Shown here: positions 42,601 to 50,032 of the stretch, in pieces | Layout of the letters: each line of letters begins with the position of its first letter | Numbering within the stretch: position 1 is the stretch's first letter | The notes under the pieces: generated by a model | Told to the model about the DNA's origin: nothing | The model's database searches: none | The model's input: only the letters and a program-made list of their open reading frames with translations | Position numbers and translations under genes: made by a program | Assembly (NCBI RefSeq): GCF_007830125.1 | Contig: NZ_VLLG01000006.1 | Location: 62,001 to 126,000, forward strand | Length of the DNA stretch: 64,000 bases | Direction: 5' to 3' | DNA from: Chitinophaga japonensis | GTDB lineage: Bacteria > Bacteroidota > Bacteroidia > Chitinophagales > Chitinophagaceae

Positions 42601-44453
42601 TGCAACAGCCCGCCGCCACGATCACGGAGCCTGTAGCACCGCTGGCCATTATCCATGTGGTGATTGCCGATCCGCAGGCATTTGGTTATACAGACGGTCA
42701 TATCACCGTTACGCTGAGCGGCGGCACGCCTGCTGCTGACGGTTCCTACAGCGTGCAATGGCTGGATGCCAACGGGCAACCGCTCACGCAGCATACAGAA
42801 CAGGTTGCGCCCGGCGCTTTTGTAACAAAGCTGGAGCATGCCGGTGACGGGCGCTACACGCTGCAGGTGAAAGACGCGCAGTTCGGCCGTAGCACCAATG
42901 GCAGCACCGGCGGCTGCTATATCTCCGCGGATTATGAGCTTACGGAACCGCCCCTGCTGAAAGTATACATCGCGCAGCACCGCTATGTTGCCTGCAACGG
43001 GGACAGCGACGGGCAACTGGTGGCGCATGCGGAAGGCGGCATCCCCCTTAGCAGCGGTCTGCCCTACCAGTACCAGTGGTTTAAAGTATTGAACGGCAGC
43101 CTTGTGCCTGTACCGCAAACGGACAGCATTATTCACGGCATGGCCGCCGGCGCTTACCTGGTGACAGTAACAGACTACAATCATATTACCCGTTCCTCTG
43201 ACACCTTCCACCTCACAGAACCGGGGCCGCTGTCTGTGGCGATCAGCACCACGGCGGTTACCTGCGCTTCCGGGCAGGATGGTACCGCTACCGGTATTGT
43301 CAGCGGCGGTACGGCGCCCTTCCACTATGAATGGACCACCGGCGATACCACTGCCGGCATACAAAATATCACGGAAGGCAGCTACCTGCTGTTCGTAAGG
43401 GATGCGCATGGCTGCGAAACCCAAAACCAGGCGGATATCTATATCCCCGGCGGCATTGTGATAGATGCGGATATCAAAGCGCCTACCTGCCATGGCGACT
43501 GTGACGGCTATATCCGTACCAGCATCAGCGGCGGCGTTCCCCCCTACACGTATAAATGGAATACCGGTCATACCGGCGCCGCCCTGGAACAGCTTTGCGC
43601 AGGCAGGTACACGCTCACCATCACGGACGCCAACAACTGCAGGCGCATCCAGACCTTCAGCCTGCCGGACCCGGCGCCGCTGCAGGTGCAACTGGGCGCG
43701 GACAAAACCCTGTGCAACGGGCAGGCCTGGACGGTGAATGCCGCCATTGCAGACCCGCAGGCCAGGTACGTATGGGGCGGCAGCCCCGCCTTCCAGGCCG
43801 CAGCGCCGCAGGTCACGCTCAGCAACAGCGGGCAGTACTGGGTAACCGTTACTGATGGCAAGGGCTGTACCGGCAGCGATACCATCCGCATACAACAGCG
43901 TAAAGTTGATATTTCCGCCGAGTTTGTGGCCGCCACGCAGGTGTTCCGCAATGAAACCGTGTCGCTCATCAACATCAGCAGCCCGCTGCCGGAAAAAACG
44001 GAATGGATCATACCCGCCAACCGTAACATCACCGTACTGCAAAACAGCACCCTGCTGGCAGAGCTGCGTTTTGGCGATACCGGCGTGTACCACATACAAT
44101 TGCGCAGCACCATCGGCGATTGCGAGCAGGTATTTTCCAAGCAGATCGCCGTGCTGGAGCAGCAATCCTTTACGCAGCCCGGCGGCGCGCAGGAGCCCTT
44201 TATCAGGTCCTTCGAGGTAATGCCCAACCCGAACACCGGGCAGTTCAGTGTGCGCATCTCCCTGGACAAGACAGCGGAGATCCGGCTGCGCCTGTTCAAC
44301 ATCATCAGCAACCAGTTGGTCAGCGACCGCAGGGAAAGCCCGGCGCAGCAGTTCAACATCGGTTACCAGTTGAACATAACGGCCGGCACCTATGTGTTGC
44401 TGCTGGAAACGCCCATGGGACCTGCGATAAGGAAGATCATCATCAGTCAATAA
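39633..44453 (+). CDS. Giant SprB-repeat surface protein with T9SS C-terminal sorting domain
   Basis: 1606 aa. Signal peptide about residues 1-20. The N-terminal 230 residues form a distinct domain with many Cys/Arg/Trp. From about residue 255 onward run SprB-like repeats, each starting with a Cys block (such as T-C-Y-N-S-S-N-G or S-C-H-G-G-D-D-G) and containing G-G-T-P-x-Y-x-Y-x-W-S-N-G and G-x-Y-x-L-x-x-T-D-x-x-G-C. Residues 461-1273 are three 271-residue super-repeats. The last 80 residues are a type A T9SS sorting domain: P-N-P-N-T-G-Q-F, then G-T-Y-V-L-L-L and a basic end. It should be exported by Sec and T9SS and attached to the surface. It is much shorter than the gliding adhesin SprB (over 6000 aa) and is probably an adhesin of this locus. 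Confidence 0.93.
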   Translation: MKKILPLFFFILMHTLANGQAQYEVSMDLVLSYNGNADRADCGSRFEITAYFSDGTSSLVWTESLDGLRDDEVRTYNKKFYFAATKRLTRFHIFGRRSWDRGWPAGCKRNDVEDSKDIYVSPSQPCYTTFRTGFIPRYTRGDMTINVYPRSITATPYNQLFPDEGNITLNATTGFPNSTYVWQYRTSSTGWQDFPAAFQRRPSISFSGNDLPNNFFLNAFANRENIQVRVNYGCGGVYSNTVTLSPRLAAPRIVSVTPVAPTCYGDQDGSFIVQFSRPLKPKESLVLQLDKQEEPEGSPQAFIDDRQITALDGAYRFTWSNDREARRYRVVLRGSYPNDVPNPVATYTNGPDYRRNFEITQPGPITFNAVKQHDVRCYDGADGAVDISISGGNGGCILYYRNAADGVDRQVSIGNNTAYTLEGLEPGVYTLWLRDSKGCMPRDAGNAEVQRTVTITEPAAPLAIDAATLTDPAAFGYSDGSIVVRLKGGTPAADGSYNVTWTRPDGTPVAHNGSTGSGIYTTTLSNIPDGTYQLRVTDANHAAAGSGSEAGCIVTAVYTITQPPLLVVNAGITDSIACNGDGNGVITALATGGKPMTQPPYYTYEWYEIINGQPAATGQTGTVANGLRAGRYQVKVTDANGIEKTSDIINLADPGPLQVQFTETPATCYNSSNGAVSALVTGGTPAYSYTWSNGSHTAGINHLPTGAYTLNITDYHGCRLTDVAFVQQPSAPLQILTPTLTYPRAYGYTDGSIRVLLSGGTPLADGAYHVTWQRADGTVLNGHTGQVTAGGYESLLGNIGAGDYTITVTDANYTGPGPDMQSCIVAATFTLTEPPALRVDISEQHYVSCKGDADGVLVATAAGGVPVSGPLPYYFAWYKADNGVYNAIGQTTDTARGLSTGIYKVIITDWNGITRESAPFHLVEPEQLQVQLQTRAVSCHGGDDGFVKSTVTGGTLPYTWSWNTGATAANILDQPAGDYSLLLTDAHGCMQQPAATITEPVAPLAIIHVVIADPQAFGYTDGHITVTLSGGTPAADGSYSVQWLDANGQPLTQHTEQVAPGAFVTKLEHAGDGRYTLQVKDAQFGRSTNGSTGGCYISADYELTEPPLLKVYIAQHRYVACNGDSDGQLVAHAEGGIPLSSGLPYQYQWFKVLNGSLVPVPQTDSIIHGMAAGAYLVTVTDYNHITRSSDTFHLTEPGPLSVAISTTAVTCASGQDGTATGIVSGGTAPFHYEWTTGDTTAGIQNITEGSYLLFVRDAHGCETQNQADIYIPGGIVIDADIKAPTCHGDCDGYIRTSISGGVPPYTYKWNTGHTGAALEQLCAGRYTLTITDANNCRRIQTFSLPDPAPLQVQLGADKTLCNGQAWTVNAAIADPQARYVWGGSPAFQAAAPQVTLSNSGQYWVTVTDGKGCTGSDTIRIQQRKVDISAEFVAATQVFRNETVSLINISSPLPEKTEWIIPANRNITVLQNSTLLAELRFGDTGVYHIQLRSTIGDCEQVFSKQIAVLEQQSFTQPGGAQEPFIRSFEVMPNPNTGQFSVRISLDKTAEIRLRLFNIISNQLVSDRRESPAQQFNIGYQLNITAGTYVLLLETPMGPAIRKIIISQ
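41013..43451 (+). repeat. Three tandem 813-bp super-repeats inside the SprB-repeat gene
   Basis: The units start at 41013, 41826 and 42639, each exactly 813 bases (271 codons), each opening with P-L-A/Q-I. Every unit holds three SprB-like modules: one with F-G-Y-x-D-G-x-I and G-G-T-P, one opening C-N/K-G-D and containing Y-x-x-x-W-Y, one opening C-x-x-x-x-D/N-G with Y-x-W-x-x-G. The DNA has diverged at many third positions, so the duplications are old, yet the length has stayed identical. Confidence 0.85.
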
Positions 44454-44470
44454 TTATTAAAAAGATACCG

Positions 44471-46726
44471 GTGACAGCGAAACGCAGTATACAAATAGCA
44501 GTCAGCATATTATTCTGCATAATATGCCATCGGCTTGCGGCACAGCAATACCCCGTAAAAGTGCAGGTGCAAACCATTCAGCCGGTTTCCGCGCAGCTCA
44601 GCAACCTGTACACCGGCACGCAACCCCGCATGCTGGTGACCCTGCTGAACACTGACCTGCAGAAACCGGTGCTGCGGGTACGCCTGCGGCTCAGCATCAA
44701 AGGCACTACGGCCGCCCTGCGGAGCCGCGACTATGGCTATTATCCTGTGATACCGCTGGATGCCGGCATACCGGTGCAACTGTCGCTCAACGACCTGGCC
44801 CCGTATTTTGATATCAATAACCTGGAAGTGTCCGGCATACCGCGGGCGCAACTGCAGCAAAACGGCAAGCTGCCGGATGGTTTCTATACTTTTTGCATGG
44901 AAGTGGTGGAAGAGCGCAGCGGGCAGTTGGTCAGCAATGAAAAAACCGGTTGCGCCCCGCCTGTATGGATCAGCACCAGCGAGCCGCCCCTGCTGAACCT
45001 GCCGCGCAAAGGCGAAGCCGTGGCCTTCCGCGATCCCCTGAACATTATCTTTAACTGGACGCCCCGGCATATGGGCAGCCCCAATGCCGCTTTCCAGACC
45101 GAATACGAATTTACGCTGGCGGAGCTGTGGGATACCGGCATTCTGCCCGAGGCGGCCTTTGGCACCGTGCCGCCCCTGTACCAAACCACTACCAATGCCA
45201 CTACCCTGCTGTATGGCCCTGCAGAGCCGCCCTTGCTGCCCGGCAAGCGTTATGCCTGGCGCATACGCGCCAAGGCCAGGCAGGGCGTTGATGAATTTGA
45301 CGTGTTCCTCAACAACGGCTACAGCGAAATATTCTACTTCACCCTGCAGGAGGACTGCCAGCCCCCGCAGCAGGTAAGCGCCACGGTCGCCGACGGGCGC
45401 ATCAGCATCAACTGGATGCCACAGCCCAAAATGTTTGAGTACATCGTGGAGTACCGGGAACAGGGCAAGGATAACGCAGAGTGGTTCAACGTAAAGACCA
45501 ACAGCAACGCCGTTACCATCTACGACGCCGTGCCCGGCCGCCGCTACGAGTACCGCGTGGGGGGCTATTGCACCCTGGGCAATAAAACCCTGGGCGACCT
45601 GCACGGTTTTACCGTGCCGGCGCAGGATACCGCCCGCAACAAGAACTGCGGCCTGCTGCCGGATATAAAGATCGCCAACCAGACCGCCATCCAGCAACTG
45701 CTGCCGGACGACCAGATCATGGCCGGCGATTTCCCGGTCAGGCTGCTGCAGGTAAGCGGCGCAGGATCGTTTACCGGTTACGGTTATATCACCATTCCCT
45801 TCCTGGGCTACAACCGCCTGAAGGTGAAGTTTGAGAACATCAAGGTAAACACCGACCGGCAGTTGATCGGCGGCGTGATCATGACCACCTTTGACCCGCT
45901 GGAAAAGCAGGTGGTCAGCGTGGATACGGTAGTGCAGGCCTTCAGCGACCTGGCCGGCGTGATCAACGACCTGGCCCGCCTGGCCATTGATGAGGACTAC
46001 CTGGCCATCAAAGAGCTGACGGAGCAGATCAAAGAAATGGCGGAAGAAGAGCTGCCCGAAGCGCTGAAAGACCGCATGACCGAAGCTGCGGATAACATGG
46101 AGCAGGCCAAGCAGGAGTATGACGAAGCGAAGAAAGCCTACGACGCAGCCACCACGCCGGAGGAAAAGGCCGAAGCTAAAAAGAAGATGGAAGCGGCAGA
46201 ACAGAAGTTTGAGGATGCGAAGAAAGAGGTAACCGCTGTGAATAAGGAGAAGGAGAAGCTGGTGAAGGATGCCACGAAAATTATCATCAAGGCTATAAAA
46301 GAGCTGCATGCCGAAGCCGAAGCCTTACAAAACCGGGAGAATGAATATGCCGCTGCCAGGGAAAAAGCGGCGGCAATTACTGCTACAACGGATAACAACA
46401 GCGCAACCGGCATCCTTATTATCAGAACCGAAAAGATCACGGTAGGCGATAAGGATCAGCAGGCCTTTAACGATATAACGGCCCCTGTACAGAACATCCG
46501 CTTGTTCAAAAGCTACAGCACCTTTAGAAAGATCATCAATGCCATTAATAGTCACTATGCGGATCGTACAGATGCCGACATTGAATCAGATGTGGCATTA
46601 AATGGTAAAAAAATGGTCAAAGACGTACTGGACGGGCTTTATAAGAACCAGCCGGAAGAGGAGATCAAGGCCAGGGTGAAGGAATACCTGTTTATAACAA
46701 TTTGTAAAATCGGTGATCAACTATAA
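44471..46726 (+). CDS. TANFOR-domain exported protein with C-terminal coiled coil
   Basis: 751 aa. The best start is GTG at 44471, since earlier in-frame codons lie inside the previous gene and GTG is followed directly by a Sec signal (residues 1-24, ends L-A-A). Residues 25-300 match, by recall, the TANFOR domain of Bacteroidota: N-L-Y-T-G-T-Q-P-R, V-R-L-R-L-S-I-K-G, L-A-P-Y-F, P-P-L-L-N-L-P, then W-T-P-R-H and L-P-G-K-R-Y-A-W-R-I-R-A. An FnIII-like module follows at about 300-385. Residues about 515-636 are a long charged Ala/Glu/Lys coiled coil. There is no T9SS tail. The coiled coil may act as a rod or assembly region. It ends four bases before the toxin-protein ATG. Confidence 0.85.
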   Translation: MTAKRSIQIAVSILFCIICHRLAAQQYPVKVQVQTIQPVSAQLSNLYTGTQPRMLVTLLNTDLQKPVLRVRLRLSIKGTTAALRSRDYGYYPVIPLDAGIPVQLSLNDLAPYFDINNLEVSGIPRAQLQQNGKLPDGFYTFCMEVVEERSGQLVSNEKTGCAPPVWISTSEPPLLNLPRKGEAVAFRDPLNIIFNWTPRHMGSPNAAFQTEYEFTLAELWDTGILPEAAFGTVPPLYQTTTNATTLLYGPAEPPLLPGKRYAWRIRAKARQGVDEFDVFLNNGYSEIFYFTLQEDCQPPQQVSATVADGRISINWMPQPKMFEYIVEYREQGKDNAEWFNVKTNSNAVTIYDAVPGRRYEYRVGGYCTLGNKTLGDLHGFTVPAQDTARNKNCGLLPDIKIANQTAIQQLLPDDQIMAGDFPVRLLQVSGAGSFTGYGYITIPFLGYNRLKVKFENIKVNTDRQLIGGVIMTTFDPLEKQVVSVDTVVQAFSDLAGVINDLARLAIDEDYLAIKELTEQIKEMAEEELPEALKDRMTEAADNMEQAKQEYDEAKKAYDAATTPEEKAEAKKKMEAAEQKFEDAKKEVTAVNKEKEKLVKDATKIIIKAIKELHAEAEALQNRENEYAAAREKAAAITATTDNNSATGILIIRTEKITVGDKDQQAFNDITAPVQNIRLFKSYSTFRKIINAINSHYADRTDADIESDVALNGKKMVKDVLDGLYKNQPEEEIKARVKEYLFITICKIGDQL

Positions 46727-46730
46727 TTCC

Positions 46731-49517
46731 ATGCAGAAGCTTATCATATCAATCCTGGCAGTATGGTTCATAGGAACCGCTTTTAACGGTTATGGTCATC
46801 CCCCGGATGACTATGAGCAAAAACTGCTGGACCGCTTGTCCGCCAAACTGGTCAAAGCCATCGCACATAACAACAACCCTGGAAAAACCGGCGGCAGGAA
46901 GCAGTACCTGGTCTTCGACGATGGCGGGCAGGACGGCTTTGTACCCTGGTTTACTTCGCTCGATGCCGCCCGCTTGTGGTTCAGCTATTACCTGCCGGGG
47001 GAAACCGAGTATAACTCCCCCATCCAGATACAGATCAATCAGCAGATAAACGAACTGAAAGAGAATTACCTGAATAAAACAAAGTACAAGGATTATGATA
47101 TCTATTTTGTAGTATCCGGCGTCTACTATGCAAAAAATATTGAAGACCGGGAGAAGGAGGAATCACTGGACTGGAAGAACCTGCGTACCCGGTCCTTTGA
47201 CACGGATGTAAAGGATGGGATTGCAAAAGAAAAAGGCGGCCAGGCAGCATTGGAAAAGTATGTGTCCCAACTTACAGAAGCCTTGCTAAAGAAAGTAAAG
47301 CAGGGAGTAACCGAGGATATGACCAGGCTCTCGGGTTTTGAATATGACAAGGCCGACAAAACCCTGATCGTGTTTAAATGGGTAATGTTTGACATTACCA
47401 CAAAAGGCGCCTATGACTATGTATACGATCCTGATGCAGGTAATACAATAGAAGAGAACCTGAAAAGAGTATACACTACCCACCAGGAATCTGCTATGTA
47501 CGTAATTGACGGTATTCGTTACTACCGCAAACACGAAAGTGATATTACCGGCCTGGTAAGCTTTCTGAACCGGGATAGCAATGGAGACATCACAGATTAC
47601 AATAATACGGTCAGCAGGAATAGCAAGCTGCTTAAAGATGTGACCAATACTTTCCTGTACTTCTACCAGCAGGACAAGGACACCCTGATGAAAAACTTCT
47701 GCAAGGCCCCGGACCCGCAGGCGATGGTGGAAAAGATCGCCAGCACCTATTCCATGCCAACAGAAGGCCGTGCCATGCGTAATCCCGGCATATTCACAGG
47801 CATGTCTTTCAATGACCGGAAATGCCTGCTGGAGTACCTGCTGAACAAGGACTACTGTACAGATATACGTGGTTCCATTTTTTCAGCCAACGGCTGCGAG
47901 AACGTGCTGCTGGATGTTATTGAAGGCACCCCCCAGGACCAGAAAAAAGAGTTGCTCGATTTTTTCAACCAACCGGGCAATTACTACAAATTGGTGAAGA
48001 AAATAGATGATGCCGGGGGAGATGACAATTATACAGAGGCTGTATTCATACTAAGCAATATGGCGGAACGCCTGCAATATGGTGATAGCGCCCATAACAG
48101 CATAGACGGAAATGTGTTTAAATGGTATATAGAAGAGATCGGGAACTACCGGGTAAAGATAGTCAGCGACGTTGATGCTACCGTTGATGAAAAAACCGGC
48201 ATCCAGTTCAAAGTAACGTCCGGCATTAAAACCAGGTGGCGTACCCTGCCCTCCCATACGTTTGATCCCTGCTTGCCCTTTACGCCGGTCAAACTGGTGA
48301 TCACAGACCAGGTGGCCTATATCAGGAACGTGAACGGCATGCCCGTAAAAGTAGGGGAAACGATCACCGTTCCCGCCATTTTCCTGCAATGGGTGGTGCA
48401 GAATGAATTCAAGAAAGAACTGGCCGAACAGGCCCGTGGGCTCATTCTGACCGTAGCCCTTTTTACAGGTACCGGAGAGCTGGTAATGGCCACTTCTACC
48501 GCTGCCAGGATATGGGCCGCTGCGGACATATTCTTTACCACCGCCTCCGTCATTACCCAGGATGAGGATGTCAGGAACTATGTGCAGGACAAATGGGGAG
48601 AGGATGGCATTGCTACCCTGGACGCCATTGATGAACTGGGCATGTATGTGGGAGTAGCTTACCTGACCACCGGCATTATCAAAAGTATTGACAATGTGGT
48701 GCAGAACGCCACCACCAGGAGGATCATACGGGAAATGGCGGAAGATGCCCGGCTGCGGCAGCAACCTAACCACCTGGACGAAATCAGCAAGTTGCTGAAT
48801 GCCATGCAACTGGAAGACGACCTGCTGTTAAGGATCAGGAACAGCCTGGCAGAAAGAATTGCCGGGGAAAGCTCCTTGTTTACCATGCGTTATACGGATG
48901 ATGAGCTGCGGATGATCATTGCCAACGCAAAAAAAATGGAGCTGCCGGACCGCGAAATAGAAGACATCATCTTCAACGGCTGCAGGAACGAAAAACAGTT
49001 CACGGCAGAACAACTGGTATCACAATGCAATTTCTGGACGATTGTTAAGCAAAGGGGTTATCCGAACTTATTCAACACGCTGCAGGAATACGAAAAATTC
49101 AGTGAGGTACTGAAAACCCTGGCAAAAAAGTGGGATTTACCTGAAAATTCTATTTTTGTGCAGGGCAGCTCCCTGAAAGTTTCTGAAGCAGTTGATATAG
49201 CTGATATTGACGTAGCCATAAAAGTGGATGGAGCCACATTTGATAACCTTGTAGACAGGTTTAAAAACGCTACTTCTTCCACCGGCCGTGTTAAGAATAT
49301 TGAAGCCGATGCGCTGAAGGGCAAGATCAGTGGCGGTATGATGTTTCAAAAAGACGTGAATGGCTCCTTTAAAGCAAAATTCTGGAATGCTTTCGAAAGC
49401 CAGGCGGAAACTGCCGCTATAGCAGCAAGGTTAAAAAGCAGCGGTATTGACTTCCAGATATCAATAATTAAAATGGACGCCGCACTGGATGTAAGTCCAT
49501 ACCTAAAACTAAAATGA
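46731..49517 (+). CDS. Exported polymorphic toxin candidate with C-terminal nucleotidyltransferase domain
   Basis: 928 aa from the ATG at 46731 (GTG at 46713 would overlap the previous gene). A signal peptide covers about residues 1-21. Residues 25-540 are an unrecognised soluble region. Residues about 545-670 are Ala/Gly/Val-rich and partly hydrophobic, like the pretoxin segments before toxin domains. The C-terminal 140 residues fit a DNA-polymerase-beta-type nucleotidyltransferase: G812-S813, eleven residues, D825-I-D827-V, and a third acid D907 in G-I-D-F-Q-I-S. The layout Q-G-S-S...D-I-D-V-A-I...G-K-I-S-G-G...S-P-Y-L-K-L resembles NTase toxin tips that I recall from FHA/Rhs-type toxins. 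There is no sorting tail. The target is unknown. A small gene follows three bases later, as expected for immunity. Confidence 0.8.
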   Translation: MQKLIISILAVWFIGTAFNGYGHPPDDYEQKLLDRLSAKLVKAIAHNNNPGKTGGRKQYLVFDDGGQDGFVPWFTSLDAARLWFSYYLPGETEYNSPIQIQINQQINELKENYLNKTKYKDYDIYFVVSGVYYAKNIEDREKEESLDWKNLRTRSFDTDVKDGIAKEKGGQAALEKYVSQLTEALLKKVKQGVTEDMTRLSGFEYDKADKTLIVFKWVMFDITTKGAYDYVYDPDAGNTIEENLKRVYTTHQESAMYVIDGIRYYRKHESDITGLVSFLNRDSNGDITDYNNTVSRNSKLLKDVTNTFLYFYQQDKDTLMKNFCKAPDPQAMVEKIASTYSMPTEGRAMRNPGIFTGMSFNDRKCLLEYLLNKDYCTDIRGSIFSANGCENVLLDVIEGTPQDQKKELLDFFNQPGNYYKLVKKIDDAGGDDNYTEAVFILSNMAERLQYGDSAHNSIDGNVFKWYIEEIGNYRVKIVSDVDATVDEKTGIQFKVTSGIKTRWRTLPSHTFDPCLPFTPVKLVITDQVAYIRNVNGMPVKVGETITVPAIFLQWVVQNEFKKELAEQARGLILTVALFTGTGELVMATSTAARIWAAADIFFTTASVITQDEDVRNYVQDKWGEDGIATLDAIDELGMYVGVAYLTTGIIKSIDNVVQNATTRRIIREMAEDARLRQQPNHLDEISKLLNAMQLEDDLLLRIRNSLAERIAGESSLFTMRYTDDELRMIIANAKKMELPDREIEDIIFNGCRNEKQFTAEQLVSQCNFWTIVKQRGYPNLFNTLQEYEKFSEVLKTLAKKWDLPENSIFVQGSSLKVSEAVDIADIDVAIKVDGATFDNLVDRFKNATSSTGRVKNIEADALKGKISGGMMFQKDVNGSFKAKFWNAFESQAETAAIAARLKSSGIDFQISIIKMDAALDVSPYLKLK

Positions 49518-49520
49518 TAT

Positions 49521-49997
49521 ATGTATTACCTCGGATCACCTTTTGAGCAGATAAGCCAGGTAGATGAAGCTACTGCATTGAAAAGAAGTGGCTATTATAA
49601 AGAGAAAGAGATGAAAGTACCTTTCGCCGATAAAATAATAGAAGCATATCATCATGGAAATATCGACCTGGTCATTTATGTGAAGGCCCGGCACGGAAAT
49701 AAGGCTTTAATTGATTTTCACAATGAGCACTACGGGCAGGGTATGTCCTTTCACGTAGAAGACTACGTGGCTGAAAGGACCATCCACACTACCAGGTTTA
49801 TTAATTCCCGGATATCGGGATTCTCCGTGTATCACTTTGATGAGTATTGGCGCTTGAAGATAGACCAGGCTTATGATGAGAAGTATGGCCTGATAGAGTA
49901 CCGGGAGCTTTACTATCATGATGAAGAGGAATTGCCCTTTGAAGAGCAGTTCTTCTTTGCCAGTAACTGGATTATTCGAAAGGAAAAATATAAATGA
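49521..49997 (+). CDS. Probable immunity protein to the NTase toxin
   Basis: 158 aa, no signal peptide, so cytoplasmic. No family is recognised. It is rich in Tyr, Glu, Asp and His and acidic in the last third (H-D-E-E-E-L-P-F-E-E-Q). The ATG is three bases after the toxin-gene stop, so the two are probably co-translated. Base composition is far more AT-rich than the neighbours (20 G+C of 60 at 49561-49620, against 37 of 60 at 51481-51540), as often seen for exchanged toxin-immunity tips. The immunity role is inferred from position, size and composition, not from homology. Confidence 0.65.
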   Translation: MYYLGSPFEQISQVDEATALKRSGYYKEKEMKVPFADKIIEAYHHGNIDLVIYVKARHGNKALIDFHNEHYGQGMSFHVEDYVAERTIHTTRFINSRISGFSVYHFDEYWRLKIDQAYDEKYGLIEYRELYYHDEEELPFEEQFFFASNWIIRKEKYK

Positions 49998-50032
49998 ACC
50001 GTCAGGAATATCTTCCCTGATGTATAACGCCT

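Noticed and set aside
39633..44453. Gliding-motility adhesin SprB itself
   Set aside because: The repeat type and T9SS tail fit, but the protein is far shorter than SprB and lies in a toxin-like locus rather than with sprC/sprD genes.
44120..44470. 117-residue N-terminal extension of the TANFOR protein
   Set aside because: It overlaps the conserved T9SS tail of the previous gene in another frame and would bury the Sec signal that starts at 44471.
49080..49517. RelA/SpoT-like (p)ppGpp synthetase toxin tip
   Set aside because: The basic R-x-K...S...K motifs of that family are absent; the G-S...D-x-D...D pattern fits a pol-beta type nucleotidyltransferase.
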